A DNA stretch of 64,000 nucleotides, taken from the NCBI RefSeq assembly GCF_003226325.1, contig NZ_PDOD01000002.1, forward strand, positions 744,001-808,000, given 5' to 3'. This stretch comes from Salipaludibacillus keqinensis. GTDB lineage: Bacteria; Bacillota; Bacilli; Bacillales; Salisediminibacteriaceae. The position numbers were made by a program, and so were the translations under genes. The notes under the pieces were generated by a model. That model was not told where the DNA came from and did no database searches. It saw nothing but the letters and a program-made list of their open reading frames with translations. This document shows, one piece after another, positions 54,521-63,952 of this stretch; position 1 is the first letter of the stretch, and each line of letters opens with the position of its first letter.

Positions 54521-54934
54521 TTATCCAATGCTCGCACCAATCACATATGAAAGAGCGACCGACAATATGAAAGAAAGGAGGCCAACAGCTTTGTTGTCTC
54601 TTTTAAGCTCTTCATCTACCTTGAAGCCCGGAGTCAAAAATTCATAAATAAAATAGACAAACAGGAGTAATACAAAGCCGAACACTCCCCACCCTAGCAA
54701 AGCTAATACCGAATCATTAGCCATAATGGAATGACGAAATACATTAGCTACTCCAAAAACCTTTCCCCCAGTAGCGAGGGCAACGGCCACATTTCCTTGT
54801 TTAATTTCAGTCCATGTACCGTATTTCGTTACCCATTCAAAAATAGCTAAAGTCATAATAATGCTCATGACAACAATACTGTAAATTCCAGCAGTATATA
54901 CATAGTCATGACTGAAAAAAGCTTCCACACCCAT
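54521..54934 (-). CDS. yshE: YshE-like membrane protein (DUF350)
   Basis: This 137-residue protein has four hydrophobic segments (AGIYSIVVMSIIMTLAIFEW, ALATGGKVFGVANVF region, LALLGWGVFGFVLLLFVYFI and GLLSFILSVALSYVIGASIG) and the DUF350 pattern with ALATGGKVFGVANV and KRDNKAVGLLSF. Function is unknown. It lies between mutSB (11 bases) and the small ORF, as yshE follows mutSB in B. subtilis. Confidence 0.88.
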   Translation of the reverse strand: MGVEAFFSHDYVYTAGIYSIVVMSIIMTLAIFEWVTKYGTWTEIKQGNVAVALATGGKVFGVANVFRHSIMANDSVLALLGWGVFGFVLLLFVYFIYEFLTPGFKVDEELKRDNKAVGLLSFILSVALSYVIGASIG

Positions 54935-54945
54935 GTCCTCCTCGC

Positions 54946-57309
54946 TTACTTAAGCGATACGATCGTCACACCAGATCCGCCCTCTCCTTGTGTACCCATT
55001 CGAGTTTCTTGGACGTTTCTGTGCTTCTTCAATAATTCTTGTACACCTTTTCGTAATGCGCCTGTTCCTTTTCCGTGAATGATAGATACTTGATGGTATC
55101 CAGCCAAGACAGCATCATCTAAATATTTTTCCACATCCATCATCGCACTTTCATATCTTTCTCCTCTAAGGTCCAGCTCTGTTTTAACTTGAGCATTTCT
55201 TCCCCGAACAGTGGCAAGAGGTTTCGTTGCGACGGCTTTAGGACGGTTTATATAAAGAAGATCATCTTTTTTCACTTTCATTTTCATCATACCTAATTGC
55301 ACGTAATATTCTTTCTCGCTAATCTCATCTACGATATGACCTTTCTGGTCAAAACTAATGACTTTCACCTCATCACCTGGGATCAATTTATCCACTTTCC
55401 CTTTCACTACTTTCGGTGATGGTTTCTTTTTTCCTTTTACAAGGGATGGTTCCGTTTGTTCTAACCGTTTCTTAGCATCAATAAGTTCATGATCTTTAAT
55501 AGTAGGATTGTTCTTCTGCATTTCACGAAGTTCCGCGATGATTTTTTCCGCTTCTTCTGCTGCTTGTTTCACAGAATGGGCCGCTTTGTCTTCAGCAGAT
55601 TGTAACACCTTCTGTTTTTCTTCATCTAGCTTTTCCATTTCTGCCGCCAGTTCACGGTGGATCGTTTCAGCTTCCTTACGTAACAGCTCAGCTTCAACCA
55701 TATCCTGTTCAGCTTTTTTCCGGCTGTCTTCTAAAGAAGAGATCATCTTTTCCATCTGGTTTGAGTCGGCAGTAATATGTCCCTTTGCTTCGTCTATGAT
55801 CTTATCGCTTAAGCCTAGTCTTCTACTTATGGCAAAGGCGTTACTACGACCCGGTACACCGATTAGCAAACGATATGTCGGCCTTAAAGTCTCCACATTA
55901 AACTCAACGCTTGCGTTCATCACACCTTCACGGTCGTACGCGTAGCCTTTCAATTCACTGTAGTGAGTTGTGGCAATCACCTTCGCTCCCACTTGGTACA
56001 CATGGTCAAGGATTGAAATAGCTAGCGCTGCGCCTTCAGTAGGATCCGTCCCTGCCCCTAATTCGTCAAATAAGACAAGCGATTGAAAATCAACTTTCTC
56101 CATGATTTGCACGATATTAGTCATGTGTGACGAAAAGGTACTCAAGCTTTGCTCAATAGATTGTTCGTCTCCTATATCTGCAAATATTTGTTGAAAAACA
56201 GCTGCTGTAGACCCTTCTTCACAAGGAATATGTAACCCTGATTGGGTCATCAGCGTTAATAGGCCGACCGTTTTTAATGTGACCGTTTTCCCCCCAGTAT
56301 TCGGACCGGTGATAACGAGAGAAGAAAACTCTCCTCCTAATTCCACATCGATGGGGACAATCTCTTCTTTTGGAATCAACGGATGACGAGCTTTTGTCAT
56401 TTTTATGATGCCTTCCTCGTTTAAGGTAGGCTGTGTCCCTTGGATGGATTGACTATACAGTGCCTTAGCAAAGATAAAGTCTACTTCTGTCATGATTTCC
56501 ACAATCGTCGCCAGCTCTTCCACGAATTCACTCACTCGTGCTGAAAGCTCCTGAAGAATCCGTTGTATTTCCTGTTTTTCTTTTATTTTTGCTTCACGAA
56601 GCTGATTATTAATTTGTACTACTGATTCCGGTTCCACAAACAACGTAGCTCCTGAAGCTGACTGATCGTGAACCATCCCCCCGAAATGTCCTCGGTATTC
56701 TGCTTTAACAGGAATAACATAGCGGTCATTACGAATCGTAATGATGGCATCGGAAAGCATTTTACGACCACTAGATGATCGGGTAATGCTTTCTAACTTG
56801 GATCTTACCCCTGACTCATGGGACCGAATTTGTTGCCGGATCGATCGCAAGGCTGTACTAGCCGAATCTAGAACGCCTCCATTCTCATCAATGGCGTGGT
56901 TAATTTCCTGCTCTAATTCAGATAGCGAAACCATTTCACCTACTAATTGCGGAAGAATCGTTAAGTCCACTTCATCTTCTACTAACCCTTCAATAAAACT
57001 TTTGAACCTGCGACTTCCATAAAGGGTCGATGAAATATCCAATAACTCCATTTCATTTAAAAGGCCGCCTATTTCTGCACGTTTAATAGATCCTCTTATA
57101 TCTCTTAAACCACCTAATGGTGCTTGGCCTTTCAAACGAATGACCTTTGCCCCTTCAAATGTCCGTTCTTGAGCATCGGTTATTTCTAGCATATCAAAAG
57201 ACGGCGTGAGCTCTTTTACTCGTTGTTTCCCAAGAGAAGAGCTAGCGAATTGTATCAATTGATCCTTCATTTTGTTGTACTCTAATATACGACAAACTCG
57301 TTCAATCAC
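54946..57309 (-). CDS. mutSB: MutS2 endonuclease/ribosome-rescue ATPase (MutSB)
   Basis: MutS2 limits homologous recombination and, in B. subtilis, rescues collided ribosomes; it does not act in mismatch repair. Parts in order: lever/clamp region (1-300), ATPase with VITGPNTGGKTVTLKTVGLL (about 330) and LVLFDELGAGTDPTEGAAL (about 407), a long coiled coil (about 515-625), KOW-like segment (about 640-690) and a C-terminal Smr nuclease domain with ELDLRGERYESAMMDVEKYL and IIHGKGTGALRKGVQ (about 710-787). I place the start at GTG 57309, eight bases after GGGAG, aligning with B. subtilis; GTG 57318 is an alternative. It follows polX by 21 bases. Confidence 0.96.
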   Translation of the reverse strand: MIERVCRILEYNKMKDQLIQFASSSLGKQRVKELTPSFDMLEITDAQERTFEGAKVIRLKGQAPLGGLRDIRGSIKRAEIGGLLNEMELLDISSTLYGSRRFKSFIEGLVEDEVDLTILPQLVGEMVSLSELEQEINHAIDENGGVLDSASTALRSIRQQIRSHESGVRSKLESITRSSSGRKMLSDAIITIRNDRYVIPVKAEYRGHFGGMVHDQSASGATLFVEPESVVQINNQLREAKIKEKQEIQRILQELSARVSEFVEELATIVEIMTEVDFIFAKALYSQSIQGTQPTLNEEGIIKMTKARHPLIPKEEIVPIDVELGGEFSSLVITGPNTGGKTVTLKTVGLLTLMTQSGLHIPCEEGSTAAVFQQIFADIGDEQSIEQSLSTFSSHMTNIVQIMEKVDFQSLVLFDELGAGTDPTEGAALAISILDHVYQVGAKVIATTHYSELKGYAYDREGVMNASVEFNVETLRPTYRLLIGVPGRSNAFAISRRLGLSDKIIDEAKGHITADSNQMEKMISSLEDSRKKAEQDMVEAELLRKEAETIHRELAAEMEKLDEEKQKVLQSAEDKAAHSVKQAAEEAEKIIAELREMQKNNPTIKDHELIDAKKRLEQTEPSLVKGKKKPSPKVVKGKVDKLIPGDEVKVISFDQKGHIVDEISEKEYYVQLGMMKMKVKKDDLLYINRPKAVATKPLATVRGRNAQVKTELDLRGERYESAMMDVEKYLDDAVLAGYHQVSIIHGKGTGALRKGVQELLKKHRNVQETRMGTQGEGGSGVTIVSLK

Positions 57310-57330
57310 GAAGGTCACTCCCTACTGTTT

Positions 57331-59055
57331 CTATCTGTTTTTCCATATAAACTCTTTGAATTGTTCTGCTGTCCAAGTATTAACCACCGTGTCTTTTTTC
57401 AGCCAGCCTCTTTTAGCTGTGTTCACACCTATAGGCATATGCTCAAGCATATCAAACCTATGTGCATCCGTGTTAATAGCAAGCTTCACGCCCATAGCTT
57501 GAGCTTTAACAACCCAGTCGGCAGATAAGTCTAGCCGGTTAGGATTAGCATTGAGCTCTAAAATCGTATCTGTTTCAGCCGCTAGTTCAAACAACTTTTC
57601 CATATTTACAGGATATCCGTCTCTACGTCCAATCAGTCTTCCCGTTGGATGGGCAATCATGGCCACATGAGGATTAGAGCATGCCTTAGCTAATCGCTTC
57701 ATAATCGTCTCTTCATCTTGCTGAAACGAAGAATGAATGGATGCAATAACAAAATCAACTTCCTTTAGTGTATCGTCTGTGTAATCCAAACTTCCGTCTG
57801 GTAAGATATCCATTTCAATCCCTGTGAAAACCGTAAAGTCATTCATTTTTTCATTTAAGGCACGTACCTCTTCATGCTGACGTTTCAATCGCTCTACTGT
57901 TAAACCGTTAGCCACCTTTAAAAATTGAGAATGGTCGGTAATTGCCATGTATTCGTACCCTTTTTCAATACAAGCTTGCACCATCTCTTCAATCGATTGA
58001 GCTCCATCACTCCAAGTCGTATGCATATGAAGGTCTGATCGAATCAAGGAAAGATCGACTAAATCATATTTGTCGTGGTAGCTTTCCAACTCCTTATTAC
58101 CTTCACGGATTTCCGGCGGAATAAAAGGTAGATCAAAGTGTGCAAAAAACTCTTCCTCTGAGTCGAAATGTTTCACTTCACCTGTAGATTCTTGCTCCAC
58201 ACCATATTCACTGATCTTCTCACCCCGCTCTTTCGCCAATTGACGCATAAGAACATTGTGATCTTTCGAGCCAGTAAAGTGATGGAGTGTCGTCGCAAAC
58301 GACTCATCTTTAATCATTCTGAAATCCACTGGAACAATCAGCTCATCATACTGCAGTTCAACACTGATTTTTGTTTCCCCGTGACCGACAATCTCTTTAA
58401 TATGATCCATTGATACAAGCGTCTCACCCACAGCTGTTGGATCTTCTGTCGACAGGATAAAGTCAAGGTCCTTCACCGTTTCTCTTCCTCTGCGAAAACT
58501 ACCCGCTAGCTCAAAACGTTTAATAAGCTCTATATCCTTCAAGCGATCATAAAGATCCTCAACAGCAGGGAGTACTTGGGCCAATGTTAACCGTTCAGGA
58601 CGTTTACCTAGTTCTTCTAAAGCAGCCAGGATCTTCTCTTCTGTCTTTGCACCAAAGCCAGCCAGTTCTTGTACCTTATGTTCATTACATACTTTTTTGA
58701 GCGAGTCTGCATCAGTCACGTTTAATTCCTGATATAATTTCCCAATCTTTTTTCCACCGAGCCCCGGAAGCTTTAATAATGGTAAAAGACCTTCAGGAAT
58801 TTCTTCTTTTAATTCATTTAGCAATGGCGTCTCGCCCGTTTGTACTAAATCGTTGATAATTCCCGCAGTTCCTTTACCAATTCCAGATAACTTAGAGGGA
58901 TCCTCTATTTCGGCTAACGTTCTTTCGTCTTTTTCCAATGCCTGCGCTGCTTTACGATAAGCTGAAACCCGGAAGGCATTTGCTCCCTTGATTTCTAAAT
59001 ATACAGCAATCCGTTCCATAGCTTGTAACACATCTTTTTTATTCATAGCTGTCAT
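57331..59055 (-). CDS. polX: PolX, family X DNA polymerase with PHP exonuclease domain
   Basis: PolX fills small gaps in base-excision repair and has 3'-5' exonuclease activity. Domains: N-terminal HhH 8-kDa-like region (about 5-130; LPGLGGKKIGKLYQELNV), polymerase palm with ELAGSFRRGRETVKDLDFIL (about 180; catalytic aspartates), and a C-terminal PHP domain (about 335-574; RSDLHMHTTWSDGAQSIEEM and MAITDHSQFLKVANGL). The ATG at 59055 (MTAMNKKD), after GAGGTG, matches the B. subtilis N-terminus and gives 574 residues; the open frame extends 48 codons further without support. Confidence 0.95.
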   Translation of the reverse strand: MTAMNKKDVLQAMERIAVYLEIKGANAFRVSAYRKAAQALEKDERTLAEIEDPSKLSGIGKGTAGIINDLVQTGETPLLNELKEEIPEGLLPLLKLPGLGGKKIGKLYQELNVTDADSLKKVCNEHKVQELAGFGAKTEEKILAALEELGKRPERLTLAQVLPAVEDLYDRLKDIELIKRFELAGSFRRGRETVKDLDFILSTEDPTAVGETLVSMDHIKEIVGHGETKISVELQYDELIVPVDFRMIKDESFATTLHHFTGSKDHNVLMRQLAKERGEKISEYGVEQESTGEVKHFDSEEEFFAHFDLPFIPPEIREGNKELESYHDKYDLVDLSLIRSDLHMHTTWSDGAQSIEEMVQACIEKGYEYMAITDHSQFLKVANGLTVERLKRQHEEVRALNEKMNDFTVFTGIEMDILPDGSLDYTDDTLKEVDFVIASIHSSFQQDEETIMKRLAKACSNPHVAMIAHPTGRLIGRRDGYPVNMEKLFELAAETDTILELNANPNRLDLSADWVVKAQAMGVKLAINTDAHRFDMLEHMPIGVNTAKRGWLKKDTVVNTWTAEQFKEFIWKNR

Positions 59056-59220
59056 CACAGTCACCTCATTCAATGATCTTGTAAAATTAACGATTTTATC
59101 TGCTTCTCCATCATATCCAATCGGTCTATTTCTCCGCAAGCTATAAGAAAAGGCTAAACCCTCTTCAAAGCTAAGACAAGTCAAAGGAGGAACAGCCAAC
59201 TAAAAGTACCTTTCCAAAAT

Positions 59221-59253
59221 AAAAAGAAAGCTTCTCGCCATTGACGAGAAGCT
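59221..59253 (-). terminator. Terminator after cvpA
   Basis: On the minus strand AGCTTCTCG and CGAGAAGCT pair around TCAATGG and are followed by TTCTTTTT. The stem overlaps the cvpA stop codon. Confidence 0.88.
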
Positions 59254-59794
59254 AATTGTTCCAGCCCTTACTCCAAAGTTCTTTCAGTTCATTTGAAATA
59301 ATCGGTGTGTAATCAAAAATCATTTGCGCAAATGAAGATCCTTGCAAGATCGCTTGTACCATATCAATTTGAATGAGAGCAGCCAAGTGAAGGAAGACGG
59401 CGATCATCACTAGTCCTTCTAAAAATCCGAAGATTCCGCCAAGCCATCCGTTTACAAAATGCAGAATTGGTAAGTGAGCAAGAAAATCGAATAAAGATCC
59501 AACAATTTGCATTAAAAACTTTGTAATAAAAAACAACGCAACAAAAGCAATTCCGTTATAATACACCTCTTCTACACTAAATGAGTCCACAAGGAGGTGC
59601 AATCCCGAGTCGTCTGATAGTTGAGGAAATGGAATCCATAACCTGATGTACTGAGCAACTTGTTGATAATATATATAAGCTACAACGAAAGCGACGACTA
59701 AACCTATTAAGTGGACAAGTTGAAGAACGAGTCCACGACGAAAACCTACAAAAAAACTAATCATTAATATAAAAAATAAAATCAAACTAAGCAT
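59252..59794 (-). CDS. yshB: CvpA-family membrane protein (YshB)
   Basis: This 180-residue protein has four hydrophobic segments, the first containing LILFFILMISFFVGFRRGLV (the FxGxRRG pattern of CvpA proteins) and a later HFVNGWLGGIFGFLEGLVMI (NxxLGxxxGxxxG pattern). The family was named for colicin V production; in bacilli its role is unknown. It is five bases downstream of zapA, with its own terminator overlapping the stop. Confidence 0.9.
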   Translation of the reverse strand: MLSLILFFILMISFFVGFRRGLVLQLVHLIGLVVAFVVAYIYYQQVAQYIRLWIPFPQLSDDSGLHLLVDSFSVEEVYYNGIAFVALFFITKFLMQIVGSLFDFLAHLPILHFVNGWLGGIFGFLEGLVMIAVFLHLAALIQIDMVQAILQGSSFAQMIFDYTPIISNELKELWSKGWNN

Positions 59795-59799
59795 CGTTT

Positions 59800-60051
59800 T
59801 TAGTCCTCATCTTTCTTTTCATCTTCCAATTTTTTCAACAGAGTCAAGTAATCATTACCTATATTAATAGCTGTTAATACCGCTAATTTCGTAGAATCCA
59901 AATAAGGGTTATGATCTTTTAAATCTTTCATTTTTCTATCTATAAGCGTTGCAATAGCTTCGACTTGCTCAGAGCTTTCTTCTCCGACGATGGTATATTG
60001 CTGGTTATATATTGTCACGCTTGTTCGACGTTTTTCGCGTTCTTCTTCCAC
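59800..60051 (-). CDS. zapA: Cell division protein ZapA
   Basis: ZapA bundles FtsZ filaments. The sequence TSVTIYNQQYTIVGEESSEQ (about residue 9) is the beta N-domain and DSTKLAVLTAINIGNDYLTL (about 52) the coiled helix. I choose GTG at 60051, seven bases after GGGGG, giving 83 residues like the B. subtilis protein. The upstream ATG at 60093 would fall at or before the probable transcription start. It is cotranscribed with cvpA. Confidence 0.92.
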   Translation of the reverse strand: MEEEREKRRTSVTIYNQQYTIVGEESSEQVEAIATLIDRKMKDLKDHNPYLDSTKLAVLTAINIGNDYLTLLKKLEDEKKDED

Positions 60052-60088
60052 CAATAATCCCCCATTCGTCATAGAAATCCTAACATAT

Positions 60089-60117
60089 ATCATAACATGT
60101 CATATCTTCAATGAAAA
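60089..60117 (-). promoter_or_regulatory. Probable zapA promoter with extended -10
   Basis: On the minus strand TATGAT (60089-60094) is preceded by TGT (extended -10), with TTTTCA 17 bases upstream. It implies a leader of about 30 bases to the GTG start of zapA. Confidence 0.48.
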
Positions 60118-60209
60118 TATTTTATACTAAATAGATGAAAAAGAGTTACCTTTTCTCTATACTTTGATAAAGATACCTATTTCTAATTTCTGAGAAAGGC
60201 GGCCTTGAT

Positions 60210-61163
60210 ATGAGTTATGAAGTATTAGTCATCCCGAAAAAACAACTTCCAGAGTTAAAAAAATATTATCATTCATCACTAAAAGGACAGCCCCCTCAAG
60301 GAGCTTTTTTCGCTGCCAAAACAAGTGCATGCAGTATTACTGCCTACCAATCCGGTAAAGTTCTCTTTCAAGGAAAAGGCGCATCTGCAGAGGCCGATAA
60401 ATGGAAGAGGACTGGCGTTTCGACTACAAAAAAAACGGCCAGTTCCTCTTCAAAACGTTCAGGTGTAGACAACCATTCCTCCTACCCTCCTAACAATGTA
60501 GAACAAAAAATCATGTTAGGAAGCGACGAAACCGGGACAGGCGACTATTTTGGTCCTATGACTGTCGTTTGTGTTCATTTAACGGAAGAACAAATGAAAA
60601 CGATTGATCGTTGGGGCGTTCGCGATTCAAAAACGATTAAAGACGAGACAATAAGAGAGTTAGCGCCAAAATTGGTAAAGGAATGTACGTACAGTTTACT
60701 TATTCTTAATAATGAGAAATACAACTCTTTGCAAGAAAAAGGAATGAATCAAGGACAAATGAAAGCTCTCCTTCATCATCAAGCGATTGAAAATGTCATG
60801 GCAAAATGTGAAGAAGAGAACCTTTTCTATGAAGGAATCTTAATTGATCAGTTCGTTTCGCCTGCAGGTTACTATAAATATCTTGCCTCACAAAAGAAAG
60901 CATGGACTTCTGAAAAGCCTTTATATTTTGCCACGAAGGCAGAAGGCTTGCACCCTTCAGTTGCAGCAGCATCCATCTTGGCCAGATATTCCTTTCTTCA
61001 GGAAATGGACAAGTTGGAGAAAAATTTAGGCGTAAGAATTCCTAAAGGAGCAGGCCCAAAAGTGGACGAAGCAGCAAAAAAATTACTTCAGAAAAAAGGG
61101 CAAGAGACGCTATATAAAGTAACGAAATGGCACTTCTCTAATACTCAACGAGTGCTTATGTAA
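60210..61163 (+). CDS. rnhC: Ribonuclease HIII
   Basis: RNase HIII removes RNA from RNA-DNA hybrids. The N-terminal TBP-like substrate-binding domain (about 1-90; QPPQGAFFAAKTSACSITAY) precedes the catalytic domain with LGSDETGTGDYFGPMTVVCV (Asp, Glu at about 104-106), RDSKTIKD, ILIDQFVSPAGY and TKAEGLHPSVAAASILARYS (about 240). The length of 317 is normal. The start ATG follows GAAAGGCGG. It is divergent from zapA, as rnhC is in B. subtilis. Confidence 0.97.
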   Translation: MSYEVLVIPKKQLPELKKYYHSSLKGQPPQGAFFAAKTSACSITAYQSGKVLFQGKGASAEADKWKRTGVSTTKKTASSSSKRSGVDNHSSYPPNNVEQKIMLGSDETGTGDYFGPMTVVCVHLTEEQMKTIDRWGVRDSKTIKDETIRELAPKLVKECTYSLLILNNEKYNSLQEKGMNQGQMKALLHHQAIENVMAKCEEENLFYEGILIDQFVSPAGYYKYLASQKKAWTSEKPLYFATKAEGLHPSVAAASILARYSFLQEMDKLEKNLGVRIPKGAGPKVDEAAKKLLQKKGQETLYKVTKWHFSNTQRVLM

Positions 61164-61190
61164 TTTGCTTGCTTTCTTATTTTTATTCGC

Positions 61191-61226
61191 GTTGATGGGT
61201 TCTTTAGCCCAACAACGTTTTTTATT
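61191..61226 (+). terminator. Terminator after rnhC
   Basis: GTTGATGGG and CCCAACAAC pair with one bulge and are followed by GTTTTTTATT. Confidence 0.82.
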
Positions 61227-61316
61227 AACAATTTAGCCGAAACATTCTCTTATAATACTTCATTGCAGGCTGATCGTTTTGCTTCAATTGTGATATTTGA
61301 GGTAAAAAGACCGCAT

Positions 61317-61424
61317 GCGTAGAAATTTCAGCATAGGACCTCTTGTTTTGTGCATAGACGCTCTATTTTTCAGCATAGACCACTAGTTTTTGTGCATAGA
61401 ACCCCTGTTTTTTCAGCATAGAGA
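61317..61424. repeat. Tandem repeat of 21-22 bp with alternating junctions
   Basis: The core GCATAG recurs at 61331, 61352, 61373, 61394 and 61416, with spacings of 21, 21, 21 and 22. The bases before the core alternate regularly: TTCA, TTGT, TTCA, TTGT, TTCA. A partial GCGTAG unit stands at 61317. T-rich segments fill the units. It lies in the gap between the rnhC terminator and the pheT terminator and is not part of an ORF I can support. Confidence 0.85.
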
Positions 61425-61482
61425 GACATCTACAGAACTGACTCTACATTTAGTTATACGAAGACTATATCGTAAATAACAA

Positions 61483-61522
61483 CAAAAAAACTGCACACTT
61501 CCCAAACTAGGGAAATGTGCAG
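61483..61522 (-). terminator. Terminator after pheT
   Basis: On the minus strand CTGCACATTTCCC and GGGAAGTGTGCAG pair around TAGTTT with one G-T pair and are followed by TTTTTTT. Confidence 0.95.
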
Positions 61523-61531
61523 AAAGGGTCA

Positions 61532-63952
61532 TTAGGAGCGCAAAATAGCTCCGGCATTTTCTTCTAAAGCCAGCAATACTTTTTCATGAACAGCTGACAC
61601 TTCTTCTTCTGTTAACGTTTTATCACGATCCAAGTATCGAAGTGAGAAAGCAAGGGACTTCTTCCCAGGCGCCAAGTTTTCCCCTTGATAGAGATCAAAT
61701 ACTGCTACTCTTGTTAATAACTTGCCTCCGTGATTCAAAATGATCCTCTGTAAGTCTTCAGCTTTCACACTCTCATCTACTACAAGAGCTATGTCTCGAT
61801 CCATAGCTGGGTACTTAGGAATCGCTTCATAACGAAGGTTCTCCTCTGTCCCTTCCATGAGACTCTGCAAATTCAATTCAAAGACATAGGTGGCTGGTAA
61901 CGACCATTCTTTGGCTGTTGATGGATGTAGTTGACCTAAGAAGCCAACCTCTTTTCCGTCTATCTCAAGTAAAGCCGTTCGTCCAGGGTGGAGACCTGCT
62001 TTTTCATACTGAACGTAACGAATCTCACCGTTTACGTCCAACTCAGACAAAAGTCCTTCAACGATCCCTTTAACGACATAGAAATCAACAGGTTTCTTTT
62101 CTCCTTGCCAGCTATGTTCATGCCACAAGCCCATAAATGCACCTGATACATACGTTTTTTCCTCAGGTTGAACCGTTACTTGATTCTCTTCTGTATGGAA
62201 AACAGAACCCATTTCATAGAGGTGTACATGGTATGAATTACGATTTTTATTGTAACTAAGAGCATCTAGTAAATGGGGAAGAAGCGTTGTTCTAAGCGTA
62301 CTTCTTTCCTCACTCATTGGTAAAGCCACTTTCACTCGAGATTGAACATTCTCAGTGAAATGTGCTTCCTTTTCTGCAGTAGTTAATGAGTAGCTAATGG
62401 CTTCATGCATTCCAGCTCCCTCTAGAAAACGACGAGTCTTCCTTTTTTTCAATTGTGTCGTCGTAAGTCCACCTGGTGTAGTTGGTGTGTTCGGTAACGT
62501 TGTTGGAATATGATCGTATCCATATAACCTAGCTATCTCTTCCACAAGATCCGCTTCAATCGAGATATCTTGTCTTCTTGTAGGAACATCTACCGTAAAT
62601 AGGGCATTATTTTCTTTAAAAGGAAATTGAAGCTGATCAAAAATCCGCTCGATTTGCTCTACTTCTAATTGTGTTCCAAGAGTATTATTTACCTTATCAA
62701 GCGTAATCGACACTTCTCTTGGTTCACGATTCAATTGATCAAACTCAACAGGTCCTTCTAATATCTCTCCACCTGCTAACTGTTGAATAAGAGAAGCGGC
62801 ACGTAATCCTGCTGCAGCCACACGATTAGGATCGACACCTTTTTCAAATCGAACGCTTGAGTCACTGCGCAACCCTAAATCACGTGATGCTTTTCTGACC
62901 GGACCAGGATCAAAATAAGCGGCTTCTAGCAAGAGGTTCACTGTGTCATCATTCACTTCAGAAGTTGCCCCACCCATCACACCTGCAAGAGCAACAGGAT
63001 CTTCTCCGTTTGTGATAACAAGATGTTCACCAGATAACGTTCTTTCTGATTCATCAAGTGTGACAATTTTTTCTCCTTCAGTCGCACGACGAACGAGTAC
63101 TTCTTTAGATCCAAAAGTATCCAAGTCAAAAGCGTGTAGAGGCTGTCCGTATTCTAAAAGGACATAGTTTGTTACGTCCACAACGTTGTTAATAGGTCGA
63201 ACGCCGGAAGCAATAAGAGCTGTTTGAAGCCATAATGGAGATTCTCCAATTTTCACTCCTTTAATGACAGTTGCACCGTAATAAGGGTTATCGCCTGACG
63301 CTTCTACATGAACCTTTACAAAGTCACTAGCTTTTTCTTTTGAAGCCACAATGGCTGGCTCAGGGACCTTCACGTCAACACCAAGAATCGCTGCAACTTC
63401 ATACGCTACTCCCAGCATACTTAAGCAATCAGATCGATTAGGTGTCAGATCCAACTCAAGAATTGTATCATCCAAACCGAGGGGAGATAATGCGTCTTCT
63501 CCTGCGAGCATTTCTTGAGGGAAGTTAAAGATGCCTTCGCTATATTTTTTAGGAACTAACTTTCCTTCAAAACCTAACTCTTGAAGAGAGCAAATCATTC
63601 CTTCTGATACTTCACCGCGAAGTTTCGCCCGTTTAATTTTCATTCCACCAGAAAGGCGCGCTCCCACTCTTGCAACGGCCACGTATTGACCTTCTCCAAC
63701 ATTTTTCGCGCCACAAACGATTTGAACTGGCTTAATCTCTCCCACATCCACTTGACAAATGTTGAGCTTATCAGCTTCCGGGTGCTTTACACACTCGACA
63801 ACCTTTCCTACAACTAGATTCGTGATCTCTTTATTAAGCGGGTGAATGGCATCAACTTCTACACCGCTTCTTGTTAGTTTTTCAGCGACTTCCTTAGCAG
63901 AATACTCATCTATATCAATATACTCTTTTAACCATTTATATGAGACTAACAC
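61532..63952 (-). CDS. pheT: Phenylalanyl-tRNA synthetase beta subunit
   Basis: PheT and PheS form the alpha2-beta2 synthetase that charges tRNA-Phe. Domains: tRNA-binding OB fold (about 40-150; VVGKVVECVKHPEADKLNIC), B3/B4 editing region (about 200-400), B5 (about 405-475), core catalytic-like fold (about 490-690) and a C-terminal ferredoxin-fold anticodon domain (about 712-806; YPAMDRDIALVVDESV). The start is GTG at 63952, seven bases after AAAGGAGG, giving 806 residues. pheS should lie just outside the window on the upstream side; only about 45 bases remain. Confidence 0.98.
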   Translation of the reverse strand: MLVSYKWLKEYIDIDEYSAKEVAEKLTRSGVEVDAIHPLNKEITNLVVGKVVECVKHPEADKLNICQVDVGEIKPVQIVCGAKNVGEGQYVAVARVGARLSGGMKIKRAKLRGEVSEGMICSLQELGFEGKLVPKKYSEGIFNFPQEMLAGEDALSPLGLDDTILELDLTPNRSDCLSMLGVAYEVAAILGVDVKVPEPAIVASKEKASDFVKVHVEASGDNPYYGATVIKGVKIGESPLWLQTALIASGVRPINNVVDVTNYVLLEYGQPLHAFDLDTFGSKEVLVRRATEGEKIVTLDESERTLSGEHLVITNGEDPVALAGVMGGATSEVNDDTVNLLLEAAYFDPGPVRKASRDLGLRSDSSVRFEKGVDPNRVAAAGLRAASLIQQLAGGEILEGPVEFDQLNREPREVSITLDKVNNTLGTQLEVEQIERIFDQLQFPFKENNALFTVDVPTRRQDISIEADLVEEIARLYGYDHIPTTLPNTPTTPGGLTTTQLKKRKTRRFLEGAGMHEAISYSLTTAEKEAHFTENVQSRVKVALPMSEERSTLRTTLLPHLLDALSYNKNRNSYHVHLYEMGSVFHTEENQVTVQPEEKTYVSGAFMGLWHEHSWQGEKKPVDFYVVKGIVEGLLSELDVNGEIRYVQYEKAGLHPGRTALLEIDGKEVGFLGQLHPSTAKEWSLPATYVFELNLQSLMEGTEENLRYEAIPKYPAMDRDIALVVDESVKAEDLQRIILNHGGKLLTRVAVFDLYQGENLAPGKKSLAFSLRYLDRDKTLTEEEVSAVHEKVLLALEENAGAILRS

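Noticed and set aside
55508-55945. 145-residue serine-rich ORF antisense to mutSB
   Set aside because: Ser/Ala-rich translation is the expected antisense image of the Glu/Lys coiled coil of MutS2.
57309-57318. GTG at 57318 as the mutSB start
   Set aside because: It overlaps the GGGAG ribosome binding site itself; the GTG at 57309 has proper spacing and aligns with B. subtilis.
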